The notes under the pieces: generated by a model
Databases searched by the model: none
What the model saw: the letters and a program-made list of their open reading frames with translations, nothing else
What the model was told of the DNA's origin: nothing
Assembly (NCBI RefSeq): GCF_000612665.1
Contig: NZ_HG942075.1
Span: forward strand, 1 to 47,669
Direction of reading: 5' to 3'
Length of the DNA stretch: 47,669 bases
Origin: Neobacillus dielmonensis
Lineage (GTDB): Bacteria; Bacillota; Bacilli; Bacillales; Cytobacillaceae
Position numbers and translations under genes: made by a program
Shown: positions 23,963 to 34,553 of the stretch, in pieces
Layout: the number at the start of each line of letters is the position of its first letter
Numbering within the stretch: position 1 is the first letter of the stretch

Positions 23963-23999
23963 GTTAACCAATAGAACCTTCCATCTCAAACTTAATCAA
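23963..23999. repeat. attR inside sufB (core 23974–23987)
   Basis: It aligns with 6987–7023 over 37 nt with five differences. It forms the functional C-terminal codons and stop of sufB. Confidence 0.88.
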
Positions 24000-25361
24000 G
24001 CGGTTCATCTCAACAGCATATTCCATTGGGAGCTCTTTAGTGAATGGCTCGATGAAGCCCATTACGATCATTTCAGTAGCTTCCTGTTCAGAAACTCCGC
24101 GGCTCATTAAATAGAACAATTGCTCTTCTGATACCTTTGAAACCTTCGCTTCATGCTCAAGCGAAATGTTATTGTTTAAAACTTCATTGTATGGAATTGT
24201 GTCAGAAGTTGATAAGTTATCCATAATCAAGGTGTCGCACTCAATATTGGCACGAGCACCATCAGCTTTACGACCAAATGATACCAAACCGCGGTAAGTT
24301 GTTTTCCCGCCATGCTTGGAAATCGACTTCGAAACAATTGTAGAAGAAGTATTAGGTGCCAAATGAATCATTTTGGAACCAGTGTCCTGTACCTGTCCTT
24401 TGCCTGCAATCGCAATCGATAATGTTAAACCGCGAGCGCCTTCACCTTTTAGAATAACAGCAGGATACTTCATCGTTAACTTAGAACCGATATTACCGTC
24501 AATCCATTCCATCGTGGCATTTTCTTCACAAACTGCACGCTTGGTAACCAAGTTGTACACGTTGTTGGCCCAGTTCTGGATGGTTGTATAACGGCAATAG
24601 GCACCTTTTTTGATAATGATTTCAACTACCGCACTATGCAGGGAATTGGTTGTATAAACAGGCGCTGTACAACCCTCTACATAATGGACACTTGCGCCTT
24701 CATCCACGATGATCAATGTTCTTTCGAATTGACCCATGTTTTCTGAGTTAATCCGGAAATAGGCTTGCAATGGTGTATCAACCTTAATGCCCGGTGGCAC
24801 ATAAATGAAAGATCCACCAGACCATACAGCAGAATTTAAGGCAGCAAATTTGTTATCAGTCGGCGGAATTACCTTCGCCCAGTGCTCACGGAAGATGTCT
24901 TCGTTTTCTCTTAGAGCGGAATCGGTATCCTTAAAGACAATTCCCATTTCTTCAAGGTCTTCCTTCATGTTATGGTAAACAACCTCAGATTCATACTGTG
25001 CGGATACCCCGGCAAGATACTTTTGTTCTGCTTCAGGAATCCCAAGTTTATCAAAAGTTGCTTTAATTTCTTCCGGCACTTCGTCCCATGATTTCTCTGA
25101 CTTTTCAGATGGTTTAACATAGTACGTAATTTCGTCAAAATTTAACGAATTCAAATCTCCGCCCCATTGTGGCATTGGCTTGCTGTAGAAAATCTCTAAT
25201 GACTTCAAACGAAAGTCCAGCATCCATTGAGGCTCGCCCTTCATTTTGGAAATTTCTTCGACAATCTCACGTGTTAAACCGCGTTTTGAACGGAATATGG
25301 AAACGTCTTTATCGTGAAAACCATATTTATAATCCCCGATTTCCGGCATTTTTTTCGCCAT
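23964..25361 (-). CDS. sufB: Fe-S cluster scaffold protein SufB
   Basis: Core subunit of the SufBCD scaffold on which iron-sulfur clusters are built. At 465 aa it has the usual length, with the typical C-terminus [12 protein letters not shown] and the beta-helix core motifs [26 protein letters not shown] and [11 protein letters not shown]. It is the last gene of sufC-sufD-sufS-sufU-sufB. Its final codons and stop come from the integrated satellite, with the protein sequence unchanged. A good ribosome site (GGGAGGAATCG) precedes the ATG. Confidence 0.97.
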   Translation of the reverse strand: MAKKMPEIGDYKYGFHDKDVSIFRSKRGLTREIVEEISKMKGEPQWMLDFRLKSLEIFYSKPMPQWGGDLNSLNFDEITYYVKPSEKSEKSWDEVPEEIKATFDKLGIPEAEQKYLAGVSAQYESEVVYHNMKEDLEEMGIVFKDTDSALRENEDIFREHWAKVIPPTDNKFAALNSAVWSGGSFIYVPPGIKVDTPLQAYFRINSENMGQFERTLIIVDEGASVHYVEGCTAPVYTTNSLHSAVVEIIIKKGAYCRYTTIQNWANNVYNLVTKRAVCEENATMEWIDGNIGSKLTMKYPAVILKGEGARGLTLSIAIAGKGQVQDTGSKMIHLAPNTSSTIVSKSISKHGGKTTYRGLVSFGRKADGARANIECDTLIMDNLSTSDTIPYNEVLNNNISLEHEAKVSKVSEEQLFYLMSRGVSEQEATEMIVMGFIEPFTKELPMEYAVEMNRLIKFEMEGSIG

Positions 25362-25418
25362 CGTCGATTCCTCCCTTTCCTAAATGAACGGGACTATTAA
25401 GTGCCCCATTCATTTTTA

Positions 25419-27075
<1,657 letters not shown>

Positions 27076-28386
27076 TTAACGCACTTTCCTTTCAATCACT
27101 TCAACCAATTGCTCTTTCACTTTTTCAATTGGCAATTCATTGACCACTGGGGCAAGGAAACCGTGTATCACTAACCGTTCTGCTTCCACTTTTGGAACAC
27201 CCCGGCTCATTAAATAATAAAGCTGAACTGGGTCAACTCGTCCAACAGATGCAGCATGCCCGGCCATTACGTCATCTTCGTCGATTAGCAAACCAGGGTT
27301 GGCATCGCCGCGAGCTTTTTCACTTAGCATTAACACACGGGATGTTTGCTCTGAATCAGACTTTGAAGCGCCATGTTCAATTTTGCCTATTCCGTTAAAA
27401 ATAATTGTCGCGCTATCTTTTACCACCCCATGGTTTAATATGTTACCTTGAGTATTACGGCCAAAATGAACGACCTTTGTGGTAAAGTTTTGCGTTTGAT
27501 CTCCGCGTCCAACTGTCACGGTTTTGGTATCACCATAGGAACCATCCCCTAATAAATTGGTGGTGTTGTCAGAGATGGTATCTCCTTCATTCATTAATCC
27601 AAGAGCCCATTCGATGCGTGCATCTCTACCGGCAGCCCCGCGTCTGTTGACGTAGGTAGTCATGCCTTTCGCAAGGTGGTCAACAGCACCATATTGGATT
27701 CTGGCATTCGTATTAGCGATCGCTTCTGTTAAGATATTGACCAGCCCCGCTGACTCTTCAACGGTAGAAATATAGTTTTCAACATATACCACAGAACTAT
27801 TATCTTCAGCGACAACCAAAACGTGGTTAAACAGATTAGCATTAGCATCATCATGTAAAAACACAGACTGAATTGGTTCTGTAATTTCTACATTTTTAGG
27901 TACATATAAGAATACGCCACCGTTAACGAGCGCTGCATGTAATGCAGTAAGGCGATGTTCATCAGCATTGATGGCCTGTGTCATATAATATTTTTTCACA
28001 AGGTCGCCATGCTCTTTTACTGCTGTCAATAAATCCGTAAAGATAACACCCTTTGCTTTTAGGTCCTCTGAAAGAGAAAGAAAAGCAGGGGTTTGGTTGC
28101 GCTGGATATATAAATTAGCGTTTGCAGCATTTACATCAATAAGAGCTTTTAAATTCTCTGGTAAACCTTCAATAGAAGAAAAAGATTCACTTTTAACAGT
28201 ATGCTGATCAAATTGAGTAAAGTTCCATTTATCAATTTTCGTTTTATCAGGTCTTGGCATTGGCAGAATGTTTAACTGCTCAAGAGCTTTTAAGCGAAGC
28301 TCTTCAAACCAAGCGGGTTCACTGTTTTGCTTAGCAATTGAACTGACAAACCCTTTATCGAAAGGTAATTTTGTTTCGGTTGTCAT
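27076..28386 (-). CDS. sufD: Fe-S assembly protein SufD
   Basis: SufB paralogue in the SufBCD complex, 436 aa. The beta-helix core (VYVENYISTVEESAGLVNILTEAIANTNARIQYG... region) and the C-terminal helical part (RVLMLSEKARGDANPGLLIDEDDVMAGHAASVG) match the family. It lies 22 bases after sufC and abuts sufS without a gap. Confidence 0.96.
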   Translation of the reverse strand: MTTETKLPFDKGFVSSIAKQNSEPAWFEELRLKALEQLNILPMPRPDKTKIDKWNFTQFDQHTVKSESFSSIEGLPENLKALIDVNAANANLYIQRNQTPAFLSLSEDLKAKGVIFTDLLTAVKEHGDLVKKYYMTQAINADEHRLTALHAALVNGGVFLYVPKNVEITEPIQSVFLHDDANANLFNHVLVVAEDNSSVVYVENYISTVEESAGLVNILTEAIANTNARIQYGAVDHLAKGMTTYVNRRGAAGRDARIEWALGLMNEGDTISDNTTNLLGDGSYGDTKTVTVGRGDQTQNFTTKVVHFGRNTQGNILNHGVVKDSATIIFNGIGKIEHGASKSDSEQTSRVLMLSEKARGDANPGLLIDEDDVMAGHAASVGRVDPVQLYYLMSRGVPKVEAERLVIHGFLAPVVNELPIEKVKEQLVEVIERKVR

Positions 28387-28408
28387 GGTTATCCTCCTAA
28401 CTCTACGC

Positions 28409-29194
28409 TTATGCTTCTTGCTCTACTGTTTCATCTTCAATTCCGAGCTCTTTTTTAAGCCCTTCATAACCTTCTGCTTCTAAGCGCTGTGCCAATTCAG
28501 GTCCGCCTGATGTTACAATACGGCCCTGCATCATGACATGTACATGGTCAGGAGTAATATAGTTTAACAAACGTTGATAGTGAGTAATAATTAAGCAGCC
28601 AAAGTCCTCGCCGCGCATTTGATTGACACCTTTCGATACGACTTTTAAGGCATCGATATCAAGTCCAGAGTCAATTTCGTCTAGAATAGCGATTTTTGGT
28701 TCAAGCATCATTAATTGCAGAATTTCGTTACGTTTCTTCTCTCCGCCGGAAAAGCCTTCGTTTAAATAACGCTGTGCCATGTCAAGATCCATTTCAAGGA
28801 ACTCCATCTGTTTATCCATTTGACGGATAAATTTCATTAAGGAAACTTCATTTCCTTCACCGCGGCGAGCATTAATAGCAGAACGAAGGAAATCAGCATT
28901 CGTTACACCGCTGATTTCACTTGGATATTGCATAGCCAAGAAAAGACCAGCACGTGCACGCTCGTCAACTTCCATTTCTAGGACATTCTGCCCGTCCAAA
29001 GTGATGCTTCCACTAGTTACTTCATATTTCGGGTGACCCATAATGGCAGAGGATAAAGTAGACTTACCTGTTCCATTAGGACCCATGATAGCGTGGATTT
29101 CTCCACCCTTTATTTCAAGATTAACCCCTTTTAAAATTTCTTTCCCATCAATAGCAACGTGCAGATCTTTGATTGTTAAAGTTGATCCAGCCAT
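28409..29194 (-). CDS. sufC: Fe-S assembly ATPase SufC
   Basis: ABC-type ATPase of SufBCD. Walker A GPNGTGKST at 38–46, signature FSGGEKKR near 150 and Walker B IAILDEIDSGLD near 172; the E in DEID is the SufC-type catalytic residue. It is the first gene of the operon and has GGAGGT 7 bases before its ATG. B. subtilis carries yurZ between sufC and metQ; no such gene is here. Confidence 0.97.
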   Translation of the reverse strand: MAGSTLTIKDLHVAIDGKEILKGVNLEIKGGEIHAIMGPNGTGKSTLSSAIMGHPKYEVTSGSITLDGQNVLEMEVDERARAGLFLAMQYPSEISGVTNADFLRSAINARRGEGNEVSLMKFIRQMDKQMEFLEMDLDMAQRYLNEGFSGGEKKRNEILQLMMLEPKIAILDEIDSGLDIDALKVVSKGVNQMRGEDFGCLIITHYQRLLNYITPDHVHVMMQGRIVTSGGPELAQRLEAEGYEGLKKELGIEDETVEQEA

Positions 29195-29510
29195 TTTTAT
29201 ACCTCCGTATATGTTTAGTACGCTATAAAAAAAGAATCAATATGATTCTATTCTCAATCTATTCTCATTACAATCTTATAACAAATAGAATTTATTATCA
29301 ACTTTTATGCAGTGAAAACTCGTGACTATTTTCACTCTGAATAGCCTAAATGAGAATAGATTTATTTTTAGGTGGGATTTAAAAAAACCAAATCCTATGT
29401 AACTACAATCTGTTAAAAATCATACCGCATTTTTCGTCATTAACCAAGAAAATCCTCAATAATTCCACATGTATTTTTTACCTAAACATAGTATTTAATG
29501 TACAAAGAAA
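29195..29510. promoter_or_regulatory. suf operon upstream region with repeated TGAGAATAGA motif
   Basis: About 315 bases without a gene. On the minus strand TGAGAATAGA occurs twice in tandem (plus 29246–29269). A third copy is in the opposite orientation (29351–29360), part of a 12-bp inverted pair tctattctcatt / aatgagaataga (29258–29269 and 29349–29360). AGAATCA/TGATTCT (29233–29249) is another palindrome. I cannot name the regulator. Confidence 0.5.
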
Positions 29511-29540
29511 GCAAAAGCCAGTGAATTCACTGGCTTTTGC
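29511..29540. terminator. metNPQ terminator
   Basis: A 30-base perfect palindrome with arm gcaaaagccagtgaa, lying 17 bases after the metQ stop. T-rich sequence follows in the direction of metQ transcription. Confidence 0.85.
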
Positions 29541-29556
29541 TTATACTTTAGAATCA

Positions 29557-30402
29557 TTATTCTGAAACCGGTACAACGGCACCTTTATACTTTTCAAGAA
29601 TCCAATCTTGAATTTCTTTAGAGTGAAGCACCTCTACTAATGTTTTAATGGCCTCTTTGTTTTCATCGCCTTTACGTACGGCAATGACGTTAACATATGG
29701 TGAATTTTCATCTTCGATGGCAATGGAATCTTTAACTGGATTTAATCCTGCATCAATCGCATAGTTTGAGTTGATTAACACGGCATCGCCTTCATTGTTG
29801 TTGTAAATTTGCGGAAGAAGCTTTGCTTCATAGTTAGCATCAAATTTAAGGTTCTTTGGATTTTCCACAACATCTTTAACTTCTGCTTTTGTTTTATCAA
29901 TGCCTTCTTTAAGCTTGATTAATCCTTGTGCTTCTAATAGTGAAAGAAGACGGCCATGGTCTGCTACAGAGTTGCTCATGATTAAGTGTGCGCCATTAGG
30001 AAGGTCTTTTAGGCTTTTGTATTTCTTGGAGTAAACTCCGATGGGTTCGATATGAATGCCGCCAGCGCTAACAAAGTCATAACCAAACTCTTTAATTTGT
30101 GCATTTAAGTAAGGGATGTGCTGGAAGTAGTTAGCATCCAATTCTTTAGAATCTAATGCTTTGTTTGGTAGTACATAGTCAGTAAAAGTTTTAATTTCTA
30201 AGTCAATGCCTTTTTCTTTTAAAATTGGTTTTGCTTTTTCAAGTATTTCAGCATGTGGGACAGTTGATGCCCCAACAACTAATTTAGTTGTTTTTTCATT
30301 ATCCCCAGAAGATTTTTCCTTCTCCTCAGAAGTGCCGCAAGCTCCCAGTGTCAGCAGCACAGTTAAAGCAACTAATATCGAAAGTATCTTTTTCATTTTC
30401 AT
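29557..30402 (-). CDS. metQ: Methionine-binding lipoprotein MetQ
   Basis: Substrate-binding protein of the MetNPQ methionine importer. Lipoprotein signal with lipobox LGAC; the lipidated cysteine is C22. Family segments LVVGASTVPHAEILE, FTDYVLPNKAL, YFQHIPYL and GIHIEPIGVYS are clear. 281 aa. Last gene of metN-metP-metQ, 9 bases after metP, controlled by the SAM riboswitch before metN. Confidence 0.95.
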   Translation of the reverse strand: MKMKKILSILVALTVLLTLGACGTSEEKEKSSGDNEKTTKLVVGASTVPHAEILEKAKPILKEKGIDLEIKTFTDYVLPNKALDSKELDANYFQHIPYLNAQIKEFGYDFVSAGGIHIEPIGVYSKKYKSLKDLPNGAHLIMSNSVADHGRLLSLLEAQGLIKLKEGIDKTKAEVKDVVENPKNLKFDANYEAKLLPQIYNNNEGDAVLINSNYAIDAGLNPVKDSIAIEDENSPYVNVIAVRKGDENKEAIKTLVEVLHSKEIQDWILEKYKGAVVPVSE

Positions 30403-30411
30403 GATCTCCTT

Positions 30412-31086
30412 TTATCTTTTATCTATTTTTGAAGTGATGAAATCACCAATAAATTGAATGACAAAAACAATGATAAGAATAATGACTGTGGCCACAAAGG
30501 TGACGTCGTTTTGGTTCCGCTGGAAGCCGAGATTATATGCTAGATTCCCCAGGCCGCCTGCGCCAATCGCTCCAGCCATTGCCGTGTATCCCACTATTGC
30601 GATACCTGTAACCGTTATTCCAGATATAAGTGCTGGCAATGATTCAGGCAGAAGCACCTTCCAGATTATCGTACCTGTGGTCGCTCCCATAGACCTTGCC
30701 GCCTCAATAACACCTTTATCAATTTCCCTTAGGCCGATCTCCACTAACCTAGCGTAAAACGGTGCCGCCCCAATGATTAAAGCCGGAAGGGCAGCCGTTT
30801 CTCCAATCATGGATCCTACTAAAAAGGTAGTAAAAGGAATTAATAAGACGATCAGGATAATAAACGGAATAGACCGGAAAATATTTACTACAGCACTTAT
30901 GACTGTATTTATTGGTTTGTTTTCCCACAGGTTTCCTTTAGATGTCAAAAATAGCAGCATTCCCAACAAAGTCCCGAGGATAAAGGTAGCCACAACCGAA
31001 ATGGCTGTCATATATAAGGTTTGTTTGGTTGCTTCCCACATGACCAGCCAATCGACATTCTCAAGCCATTTACCACTGTTATCCAT
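30412..31086 (-). CDS. metP: Methionine ABC transporter permease MetP
   Basis: Membrane permease of MetNPQ, 224 aa with five membrane segments and the EAA-type loop EAARSMGATTGTIIWKVLLPES that contacts the ATPase. I choose the ATG at 31086 (MDNSGKWLENVDWL). It has GGAGGTGG upstream, overlaps the metN stop by 8 bases and gives the usual family length. The open frame extends 52 codons further into metN but that extension only mirrors the metN coding sequence. Confidence 0.95.
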   Translation of the reverse strand: MDNSGKWLENVDWLVMWEATKQTLYMTAISVVATFILGTLLGMLLFLTSKGNLWENKPINTVISAVVNIFRSIPFIILIVLLIPFTTFLVGSMIGETAALPALIIGAAPFYARLVEIGLREIDKGVIEAARSMGATTGTIIWKVLLPESLPALISGITVTGIAIVGYTAMAGAIGAGGLGNLAYNLGFQRNQNDVTFVATVIILIIVFVIQFIGDFITSKIDKR

Positions 31087-32104
31087 TGCTGACCACCTCC
31101 ACTCCAACTTGCTGGGAACGGATATAGTCAATCGCTTTATTGACTTCCTCTTCTGCCCCATCAAGGTGAATGAATAACGTCCCGTAAGAACCACTTCGGG
31201 TCTGCGAAATTTTGCCTTGAAGGATGTTGGCTGTGACATCATGATTACGTATTAGGTTTGTGATCAGCGGCAGTTCGGCAGATTCGCCAATAAAGGTCAA
31301 CTGCACCACTTGCCCCGAATGGTATCGTGATAGCAAATGTTCAACCGTTTCATTTGTTTCCTCCGGCTCAGTCACCTGTTTAACAAACCGCTTGGTGATC
31401 GGCTGCTGTGGATTTTTAAACACATCCAACACCGAACCCAGTTCCACGATTTTGCCACTTTCCATCACGGCTACCCGATGGCAGATTTTTCGAATCACAT
31501 GCATTTCGTGGGTGATTAGCACGATGGTTAGCCCAAGCCGCTTATTAATATCAACCAATAAATCCAAGATAGAGTCGGTTGTTTGCGGATCAAGCGCGGA
31601 AGTTGCTTCATCACAAAGCAGCACTTTAGGGTTGTTAGCCAGAGCCCTCGCGATTCCGACCCGTTGCTTTTGTCCGCCGCTGAGCTGTGAAGGGTAAGCA
31701 TTTTCTCTTCCTTCAAGACCCACCAGCTTAATTAGCTCTGCGACCCGTTGCTTTCTTTGAGGTCCGCTTACTCCGGCAATTTCAAGTGGAAAAGCAATGT
31801 TATCACTAACCGTCCTTGACCAGAGTAAATTAAAATGTTGGAAAATCATGCTGATTTCCTGGCGAGCCTTCCTAAGCTCACTGCCCTTTATTTTAGATAT
31901 TTCCCGTCCTGCTACCGTAACGGTTCCTTCTGTTGGTAGCTCAAGACCATTCAACATGCGAATCAAGGTACTTTTCCCGGCACCACTGTATCCGATGACC
32001 CCAAAGATTTCGCCGTCCTGGATATCTAGGTTGACGTGATTTACCGCAGTTAAATCCTTCTGCTTTGAGGGGAAAATTTTACTGACGTTCTTAATGGATA
32101 TCAT
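31079..32104 (-). CDS. metN: Methionine ABC transporter ATPase MetN
   Basis: ATPase of the importer. Walker A GYSGAGKST at 38–46, signature LSGGQKQRVGIARAL, Walker B VLLCDEATSALD. The last ~90 residues are a NIL regulatory domain, which binds methionine and inhibits transport. 341 aa. First gene of the operon, 65 bases downstream of the riboswitch terminator. Confidence 0.96.
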   Translation of the reverse strand: MISIKNVSKIFPSKQKDLTAVNHVNLDIQDGEIFGVIGYSGAGKSTLIRMLNGLELPTEGTVTVAGREISKIKGSELRKARQEISMIFQHFNLLWSRTVSDNIAFPLEIAGVSGPQRKQRVAELIKLVGLEGRENAYPSQLSGGQKQRVGIARALANNPKVLLCDEATSALDPQTTDSILDLLVDINKRLGLTIVLITHEMHVIRKICHRVAVMESGKIVELGSVLDVFKNPQQPITKRFVKQVTEPEETNETVEHLLSRYHSGQVVQLTFIGESAELPLITNLIRNHDVTANILQGKISQTRSGSYGTLFIHLDGAEEEVNKAIDYIRSQQVGVEVVSNG

Positions 32105-32168
32105 TTAATCACCTACTTCAACTTAAATATAGGATTTAACAGTAAAGGATACTTTATTAGAAAAAATA

Positions 32169-32320
32169 AAAGCCTTTCTGCGCAGGCAGAAAGGCATGAA
32201 AAATTAAAATCCTTTCTCCCATCTCTCAAAGCCAATGCTTTGTGTGAATTGGCACCATTTCAATAAATTGACGGTTGCCGGGCTTCATCGGGCACATCCC
32301 TCCACCTCTCTAGATAAGAG
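32169..32320 (-). ncRNA. SAM-I (S-box) riboswitch controlling metNPQ
   Basis: On the minus strand the aptamer runs from 32320 to 32216. P1 pairs ctcttatc with gatgggag, and the conserved segments AGAGAGGTGGAGGGA, TGAAGCCCGGCAACC and AATGGTGCCAATTC are all present. A terminator (agcctttctgc arms, 32169–32196) with a T-run follows. The sequence agaaagg just after P1 can pair with the terminator arm, giving the usual antiterminator switch. High SAM should stop transcription. Confidence 0.95.
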
Positions 32321-32374
32321 CAATCCTATATTCAATTTAATTTAAATTCATTTCTGAAATTTAATACAAAAGCA

Positions 32375-32403
32375 ATGCTATCACTGAAAAAAGCAGGTGT
32401 CAA
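32375..32403 (-). promoter_or_regulatory. Promoter of the metN riboswitch leader
   Basis: Minus strand TTGACA (plus 32398–32403), 17-base spacer, TAGCAT (plus 32375–32380). Transcription would start about 45–50 bases before the aptamer. Confidence 0.6.
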
Positions 32404-32444
32404 TAAAAATATTCTATCCTTTTACCTATTTACTTGTGGTAAAA

Positions 32445-33761
32445 TTAGGCATTTGTTTTTAAAGAGGACAAACCTGTTGCCGCTTCTATGGCTTGCTCTA
32501 AATCTTCAATCAGGTCTTCGGCGTTTTCAATTCCAATCGATAGCCGGATTAGATCCTCTGAAACACCGGCAGCTTTTAGTCCCTCAGCATCCAATTGCTG
32601 GTGAGTGGTGCTTGCCGGATGAATGATTAAGCTTTTTGCATCCCCAACATTGGCAACATGTGCCCATAGGGAAAGAGAATTGATCAGTTTCGCTCCCGCT
32701 TCTTTACCACCCTTAATGCCAAAAACAACCATGGAGCCAGCACCTTTTGGCATGTACTTTTTCGATAACTCATAATCAGGATGTGAGGGATGTCCTGGAT
32801 AGGAAACCCAATCAACAGCAGGATGATTTAATAAATAATCGACGATTTGCTTCGTGTTGGCAACATGCTCTTTCATCCGGACATGCAGGGTTTCAAGGCC
32901 GAGAGTGAACTGAAAGGCATTTTGCGGACTTAATGCCGGTCCAAGGTCACGCAGCAGTTGAACACGAGCTTTGATGATATAGGCAGCCGCACCCAAAGCT
33001 TCAGCGTAGACAAGGCCATGGTAGCTTTCATCCGGAGTGGTAAAGCCCGGGAACCGTGAAGAATTCCAGTCGAACTTACCGCCATCTACGATAATACCGC
33101 CAGTGGTGGTGCCATTCCCTAACAGCCACTTGGTTGCGGAATGCACCACAATATCGGCCCCATGCTCAATTGGCCGGCACAGGTATGGGGTAGCAAATGT
33201 GTTATCAATAATGAGCGGCACTCCAGCTTCATGGGCGATTTCCGCCACTTTTTCGATATCCAGTACCCTCAGACTTGGGTTACCGATTGTTTCAGCAAAG
33301 ACCGCTTTTGTTTTATCCGTGATGGCCTCTCGGAAGCTCTCGGGATTTTCCCCATCAACAAATTTCACTTTAATACCGTATTTCGGTAACGTAACGGCAA
33401 ATAAATTATATGTTCCGCCATATAGGTTAGCTGCCGAAACGATTTCATCCCCAGCTTCTGCAATATTGAGAATGGCCAGTGTGATGGCCGCCATGCCGCT
33501 CGCTACCGCAAGTGCTCCAACTCCGCCCTCTAATAAAGCAACACGGTCTTCAAATACCGTTGTGGTAGGATTATGAATCCGAGTGTATATGTAACCAGGC
33601 TCCGATAAGCTGAACAGGTTAGCCGCATGTTCGGTATTTTTAAATTGATAGGCATTGTTCTGATAAATTGGTACCGCTCGAGCTCCCGTCACCGGGTCCG
33701 GAGATAACCCTCCGTGGACACTGAGTGTTTCCAACCGATATTTTTTCTGATTTTCTCCCAT
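32445..33761 (-). CDS. metY: O-acetylhomoserine sulfhydrylase (MetY type)
   Basis: PLP enzyme of the Cys/Met metabolism family that joins O-acetylhomoserine with sulfide to make homocysteine. PLP lysine in [18 protein letters not shown]; the [11 protein letters not shown] and [10 protein letters not shown] motifs are clear. At about 438 aa and with the segments [11 protein letters not shown] and [10 protein letters not shown] it fits O-acetylhomoserine sulfhydrylases better than the shorter cystathionine enzymes. The ATG at 33761 follows GAGGAGAG; the TTG 18 bases upstream lies inside that site. Its own SAM riboswitch precedes it. B. subtilis does not have a gene here. Confidence 0.92.
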   Translation of the reverse strand: MGENQKKYRLETLSVHGGLSPDPVTGARAVPIYQNNAYQFKNTEHAANLFSLSEPGYIYTRIHNPTTTVFEDRVALLEGGVGALAVASGMAAITLAILNIAEAGDEIVSAANLYGGTYNLFAVTLPKYGIKVKFVDGENPESFREAITDKTKAVFAETIGNPSLRVLDIEKVAEIAHEAGVPLIIDNTFATPYLCRPIEHGADIVVHSATKWLLGNGTTTGGIIVDGGKFDWNSSRFPGFTTPDESYHGLVYAEALGAAAYIIKARVQLLRDLGPALSPQNAFQFTLGLETLHVRMKEHVANTKQIVDYLLNHPAVDWVSYPGHPSHPDYELSKKYMPKGAGSMVVFGIKGGKEAGAKLINSLSLWAHVANVGDAKSLIIHPASTTHQQLDAEGLKAAGVSEDLIRLSIGIENAEDLIEDLEQAIEAATGLSSLKTNA

Positions 33762-33792
33762 TGTTCTCTCTCCTCTCAATCACTTTCTTATA

Positions 33793-33933
33793 AAAAAACA
33801 CCCCCAGTTCGCAAGAAGAGGGGGGCGTCTCTTCTTATCTTTCAGAGCAAGTGCTCTGCTGGAATTAGCACCGTGTGTCATACCGGTTGCCGGGCATCAC
33901 TGGGCCAGGTCCCTCCGCCTCTCTTGATAAGAA
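33793..33933 (-). ncRNA. SAM-I (S-box) riboswitch controlling metY
   Basis: Aptamer on the minus strand 33933–33832. P1 pairs ttcttatc with gataagaa, with AGAGAGGCGGAGGGA, TGATGCCCGGCAACC and GGTGCTAATTCC. A terminator with acgccccc / gggggtgt arms and a T-run follows at 33793–33830. The tcttctt of the terminator loop side can pair with P1-flanking agaaga as antiterminator. Confidence 0.95.
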
Positions 33934-34011
33934 TTTGTATATGAATGTCATAATCTCTTGAATGTTTAAAATTATCTTACATGATGTCTAATTCCGAGTC
34001 AATACCTATGA

Positions 34012-34362
34012 TTAAATTATTTTTGCGAGCTGCGGGTCTGCTTTTACCAAATAAAACAGTGATTCCAACATCAGTGTTGTGCGTAATGGGGCTGTCACTT
34101 TTAATGCGCCATTTTTTTGGAGAATCCGCAGTTTTTCTTTTCCTTCAAACAGCAAGGTGAGGGCAGATTGGTGGCCGCTAATTGTAACGTTCGGTAGATT
34201 GTCTTTTTCGGCCTCAATGGAGATTGCCCCGTTTTTTATTTTCAGCAAGATGGTTTGCTGTTCACTGTTAATTTGCAACTGAATATCTGCTTGTTCTATC
34301 AAGGGTAATATATCTGTCCGCCCTCTAACGATTAGTAAAAAGGTGTTAATGACATCTAACAT
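34012..34362 (-). CDS. yusD: SCP2-like protein YusD
   Basis: A 116-aa protein with the pattern of a sterol-carrier-protein-2-type domain: IQLQINSEQQTILLKIKNGAISIE and PNVTISGHQSALTLLFEGKEKL. The function in Bacillus is unknown. The ATG at 34362 is preferred over 34371 by alignment with the family start. Its position between met genes and yusE/F agrees with B. subtilis YusD. Confidence 0.75.
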   Translation of the reverse strand: MLDVINTFLLIVRGRTDILPLIEQADIQLQINSEQQTILLKIKNGAISIEAEKDNLPNVTISGHQSALTLLFEGKEKLRILQKNGALKVTAPLRTTLMLESLFYLVKADPQLAKII

Positions 34363-34553
34363 AATCACCACTCCGATCTTGTCTCTTTATCATTACTATT
34401 CAGCAATTGCCGAGGAATTCCTTTTAAAAAGACTCGACAATTCTTGTAACAGTATTAAGAATTATGTCGGATTCAGAAAATATTCATATTTTTGCCGGGG
34501 AATTTTAAGTCTTTTTTGTAAAATATAGTTAGCATATTTAAAGGAGGTACAAA

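Larger units (their letters stand above)
6987..23999. mobile_element. Integrated PICI-like phage satellite (~17.0 kb) in the 3' end of sufB
   Basis: Direct att repeats at both ends lie in the sufB 3' end. A tyrosine integrase sits next to the right one. The gene plan is that of a Gram-positive phage-inducible chromosomal island: integrase and XRE repressor in one direction; excisionase-like gene, P4-type primase-helicase, origin-like repeats and P27 small terminase in the other. The large terminase, portal, capsid, tail and lysis genes are absent, so it cannot form virions alone. No conjugation genes are seen, which argues against an ICE. About 10 kb next to attL is accessory cargo. The assignment to PICIs is inference from this architecture. 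Confidence 0.85.

Noticed and set aside
6987..23999. Complete prophage or ICE
   Set aside because: No capsid, tail, large terminase, lysis, relaxase or type IV secretion genes were found.
30412..31242. 276-aa reading of metP
   Set aside because: The extra N-terminal 52 codons overlap metN and have no family match; the ATG at 31086 has a good ribosome site.
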